A model generated the notes under the pieces. It saw only the letters and a program-made list of their open reading frames with translations. It was not told the DNA's origin and ran no database searches. Of a stretch of 64,000 bases of DNA, positions 60,365 to 64,000 are shown one piece after another (positions within the stretch are counted from its first letter, which is position 1; each line of letters starts with the position of its first letter). The translations under genes were made by a program, and so were the position numbers. The DNA is from Eucalyptus grandis. Taxonomy: Eukaryota > Streptophyta > Magnoliopsida > Myrtales > Myrtaceae. Where the stretch lies: positions 53,825,716-53,889,715 of the forward strand of contig NC_052616.1 in assembly GCF_016545825.1 (NCBI RefSeq), given 5' to 3'.

Positions 60365-61113
60365 GGCTAGGCCGACTGGACCTATGCTCCTTCGGGAATG
60401 CCGTCGACGTAGTGACGAAGCCACGCTCCAAGGGGGGAGGCGATGCCTAGCATTAATGTCAGTAGATAGCCGAACTACGAGTAGGCTATGCCCTTGTGTG
60501 GCAGTGAATAATAATTGGAATGCGTGCTAAGTGCAATTGTGATTTATATGAAAGTGATGGCGTTCCAATTGTTTGAATTATTATTACTACCTGAGATTGT
60601 GTGATACAAATTGTGCTAATTTGCAGGAGGGAATTAAGACGAGGTAAGTCTTCTGTGTGATGTGGCTAGGCGACCCAGGGTGTATTTTCTTTCTAATAGG
60701 GGTTTAGGGGGTTGAACTTACTAAGACAATGTCTCACCCCATTGTGGGCCAAAATTTCAGGTCCCTAGATGGCAGTCGTGGAGGACTCGAAGCCTTAAGT
60801 CTGGAAAGGTAGAAACTAAAGGATCGGTGAACGTGTCCTGCTAGTTGGTTTTAGGATAGTTCCCATTTTGTCGAGCTGGTCTATTTTGTAGACAGTCCAG
60901 TGTTGTATTTAAACATATGTGTTTATAAATGAGTGTTTGGTATTGCAATCGATTGCCTGCTTTTCTATCTCAAGTTAAATGTTGTCAGGGGATTTGTTTC
61001 GCTTCCGCATACATAATAAAATGAATGGGTCGGCAACGTATCCTAGGATGTTGCATATTTGATCGACCGTAGTGGGATGTGCGCGCGCTCGGGGTTCGGG
61101 GCGTGACAGAAGG

Positions 61114-61477
61114 TGCATAGAGCAGCTTCATTGCTAAGTTGTCTTTCCTCAATCAGCATAGTTTATATGCAAATCAAATGATTTCCGAAGATGAAGTGAT
61201 CCCTTGTACGCGAGGTAGACGAGAAGCACCGGTAATGTGGATTCAATCCAAGGTCATCCCAGAAAATGGAGCTACGTTCTTGACCTTGAATTGATAAGTA
61301 AGATTGCGAGGCTACATTCTTTTTCCCTTTTACTAGAATGTGGAGGAACGAGAGACTGGGAACCACTCCTGTTGCTTACTCAGTAAAGCTTGGCTTCCTC
61401 TTCCTCTCTACATCGCATATGCTCCTTCTTACAGTTAAGAATATTTATGTTCCTATTTGGATAAGCGTTTATTATAG
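61114..61477. other. Unassigned DNA right of the solo LTR
   Basis: Pre-insertion continuation of the sequence ending at 45698. No domain or splice-consistent gene was recognised. Confidence 0.4.
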
Positions 61478-62365
61478 GGAAAATTATCCAGAAAATCCCG
61501 ATTCTATCGTACATCAGCTAATTTAATCTTAGACTTTTCAATTTTACCAATTTAGTCTTAAACATTTTGACAACTTGTCAATTAAGTTCCAAACCTTTCA
61601 ATTGTGTTAATTTAGTTGGAATAAGAATAATGCAAGTGCTATAACTTTCGTATGGAGCTCACTTAAATGCCATAACTTCTTTCTTTCCACTCCCTTGAGT
61701 ATCACAAATTTAAAAAATCAATCATATGAGTGTCATCACTGATTTGCCTTATCGAAAAATCTAATGGGGATGCCAATCACCCTATGTGGTTACACCAGCA
61801 TTGGCGTAGACAATTTTTAAATTTTTTTATAATTTTTTTGTTTTGTTTGAATTTTTATCTTTATTTATTCTTTTCCTTTTATTCCCAGTTGGGCAACGGC
61901 CGCCTCACTAACGATGGGTGAGGTCACAAAGGCCCTCGCCAAGTTTGGGTGGTCACGAGCAAGGCTACCTTGCCCAATGTGGCTATGAAGGCCCTAGGAA
62001 AACGCCATCACAACCTCATCGGTGGCAGCTGAGGTCGTAAAGGCCCTCACCAAATCTAAGTGAGGCAACCTCACGTGCGGCCACCAAGCCTCAACAAGGG
62101 TCATTGCAACCTCCCCGGCCGATGAGGCCGCGATAGCCTCACCTAGGGCCTTTGCTACCAAGGGCAAGGCAGCCGTCGGGTCTAAGGGAGGTTCATAGCC
62201 AACAAGGATATAAAAACAAAACAAAAAAAATAAACAAAAATAAACAAAAATAAATCAAAAAATAAATCAAAATTTTTTAAAATTAAAAAAAAAATAGAAA
62301 AGAAAAACCCACATAGGATAATTTGCCAATAATGGCACTTAAATGATTGATTTTACTCGAGAGTG
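61478..62365. mobile_element. Composite fold-back (Mutator-like) repeats
   Basis: A left arm beginning gggaaaattatcc with taatttagtc/ttaaacattt phrases (61478-61620) resembles the arms of the 44092 element. A second TIR type follows (gtgctataactttcgtatgg, about 61632), related to the MULE tip at 18.15 kb. It is followed by a GC-rich core (about 61885-62200) and a truncated inverted right arm (about 62310-62365). Borders and TSDs are not resolved; one element probably inserted in another. Confidence 0.5.
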
Positions 62366-62689
62366 AAGATAGACTTACTTTAAAAACAAACCATTATAAA
62401 CTTTTTGTGCAATCTCCTCTATCTTTAACCTCTTGTTTGCTATTTTTCATAGACTTTGGTACACTAGTGAATATCATCACATCACCGTTAACATTCAAAT
62501 TCAGAATTTTGTGTTTTTGTGAAAATCATATACAAATGCAAATTTCACTTGAGTCGACAATTCTTGTCTTGACTTTTTTATGTTAATTGTAAAATCACCT
62601 ATTCACCCATTTTTAGGTGATACTACAAGCTATAACAAAGAGGAAATTTGAAATGCAAATCTATGTTACTTACTTAGTAAGCAGTGAGC

Positions 62690-63300
62690 ACATTTCTTTC
62701 TTTCTCTTTCAAAGGTAGAATGTTCTTTGTAGTGAGAGTTTCAAGCCCCTTTTCACTAAGATGACTAAGTCTCATATGTCATAGTTCAATTAAAGAGTCC
62801 TCCATTGCATTTATCTCCTCTTTCATCAACTTAGTTTGCATGGTCTTGAGTGAAAGTCTTTTTGCCCTTAGCCACCACCATTGAACCTTTGATAAATGTC
62901 CATCATGAAATGAGTCTGCAGGATTAATAAATCAGCTAGAGTCTTGATATTAAGGTTCGCACAAGCATCGTTAGATGAATACAACATCATCATCGGATGC
63001 AACTATCATTGTAATTTGCTTCCCTTCTTTCTTTCCTTCTCCGTTTCTATCTTGGGATTAAAATCTCTTTGTAAACTTGCATTTTCTAGCATCATGTCCC
63101 ATCTTGCCGCAATTATATCAATTCAAGTTTCAGTGCATCCAAGTTATTTATTACCATGCCCAATGTATCCCAACTATTCGTAAAAGTACCAACCAATAAA
63201 CATACTCACAACTCATCTCCAAAATCAATTTCCGAATTTGTCAACTAGTTCACGACATATTGAAATATACTCAAATGCTCTGACATATTGCTCCCTTCCT
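62690..63300 (-). pseudogene. Degenerate Copia gag-protease-GAG-pre-integrase fragment
   Basis: Minus-strand remnants in order: a gag tail resembling VGTFTNSWDTLGMVINNLD (about 63200), a partial CCHC knuckle NCGKMGHDARKCKF (about 63110-63070), a protease-region trace (GSMVVAKGKK, about 62885) and the GAG-pre-integrase motif HMRLSHLSEKGLETL (about 62790-62740). Multiple stops and frameshifts interrupt these. The motif pattern is of the Tnt1/Tork kind and differs from the two large Copia elements here. Confidence 0.65.
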
Positions 63301-63330
63301 TGTACCACAAATTTACAAGTCTTTTAAGTA

Positions 63331-64000
63331 GGAAAAATTACCAAAAATCCTAAACTCATTACAATTTTTCCAAATCAGTCATAAACCTTTTCTTTCTTCT
63401 CTTTTTTTTTTTTTGGTCAATTTAGTCCTAAACATTTTGCAATTATGTCGATTTAGTCCATCTGGCCAAATTTGGCTAGCGAGCACCAACGTCAACACCG
63501 GCCGGCACTAGCAAACAATTTTTTTAATAATATTTTTATTTTTTCAAGTTTTCATTATTTTTTTATTTTCTCTTTTTTTTCCTCCTTCCTCCTTCTTTTT
63601 CTTGCTTTGGCAACCGACCATATGGGAGGGCCAATCATTAGACTAATGCGGCCAGGCAATGGCGAGCTTGCCTTGCCATCGATGGGCAAGGGCAAGCTCG
63701 ACCAACCACTAGCAAGGTAAGCCCTCACCAATGGATTGGCGAGCTTGACCTCACTTAGAGAGCTCGACCAACCACTGGCAAGGCAAGCCCTTGCCCAATC
63801 CAATGAGGGCTCGCCTCACCTAAAAATGGCGAGGAGAACCCTCGCTAGATCTGGGCAAGGTCGGCCTCGCCTAGTGACGGCAAGGTTGAGCTTACCCTTA
63901 CCCAACAATGGCGAGGCAAGCTCATCACTAGCTGACCACATCAAACCAATGATCGGCCCTCCCCCTTTGGCTGATCGCCGACGTAAGAGGAAGAAGGAGA
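63331..64000. mobile_element. Left part of a fold-back Mutator-like element, cut by window end
   Basis: The arm begins ggaaaaattaccaaaaatcc and carries tttagtcctaaacattttgc and gatttagtccatctggcc, matching the arms of the 44092 element. A T-rich tract and a GC-rich core with gcgagcttg/caaggcaagc motifs (about 63605-63990) follow. The right arm lies outside the window. Confidence 0.65.

Larger units (their letters stand above)
45699..61108 (-). mobile_element. Outer solo LTR (Gypsy-type), interrupted by two later insertions
   Basis: The repeat starts TGTGACATCCCGATTTTCC and ends GGGGTTCGGGGCGTGACA, with perfect 5-bp TSDs gaagg (45694-45698 and 61109-61113). Removing the Copia insertion and the inner solo LTR leaves about 2.98 kb, matching the 2,933-bp inner copy of the same LTR in opposite orientation. 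Surviving pieces are 45699-46986, 56473-57431 and 60365-61108. No internal retroelement coding region remains, so this is a solo LTR left by LTR-LTR recombination. The Gypsy assignment rests on tip sequence and length only. Confidence 0.9.

Overview
This window is nuclear DNA from a flowering plant, very probably a woody eudicot; the species cannot be named from sequence alone. Evidence: a spliced class III peroxidase gene, a plant-type tandem ubiquitin-like (UBL) gene, Ty1/Copia elements with a plant-type extra ORF, hAT and Mutator-like elements, a plant LINE and a tRNA-derived SINE. Genes are few; most of the window is layered mobile DNA whose insertion order can be read from target-site duplications (TSDs).

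Layout. 1-1.2 kb: GC-rich fold-back repeat, a duplicated peroxidase 3'-end remnant and a SINE. 1.57-3.43 kb: intact four-exon class III peroxidase (minus strand). 3.5-9.6 kb: AT-rich intergenic DNA with one non-coding repeat. 9.7-17.4 kb: a diverged tandem segmental duplication; the left copy was later split by nested hAT elements and a 5'-truncated LINE. 18.1-20.9 kb: a Mutator-like element carrying a zf-GRF gene fragment, then a smaller TIR element. 21.4-23.3 kb: four-exon gene for a small predicted membrane protein of unknown function. 23.7-24.8 kb: hAT element with perfect TSD. 27.0-43.9 kb: UBL gene split by a 16.1-kb Copia element. 44.1-44.9 kb: fold-back Mutator-like element with a 10-bp TSD. 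45.7-61.1 kb: a solo LTR containing both a second Copia element (9.5 kb) and an oppositely oriented solo LTR of the same family. 61.5-64 kb: further fold-back elements and a degenerate Copia fragment.

The most striking structure is inside the first Copia element. Seven head-to-tail units of about 1,415 bp (28,051-37,957) each carry the end of the extra ORF, the 3' UTR, the polypurine tract and the first ~316 bp of the 3' LTR. This looks like a satellite array forming inside a retrotransposon. The units differ from each other mainly at CAG/CTG sites, with changes that do not look like deamination. That points to a consensus artefact at CHG-methylated cytosines or to another site-specific process. 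In the disrupted UBL gene all four premature stops are TAG in the original frame, as expected if CAG glutamine codons mutated by deamination of methylated CHG cytosines after the insertion.

Only the peroxidase and the small membrane-protein gene appear intact. Everything else with coding character is decayed or broken.
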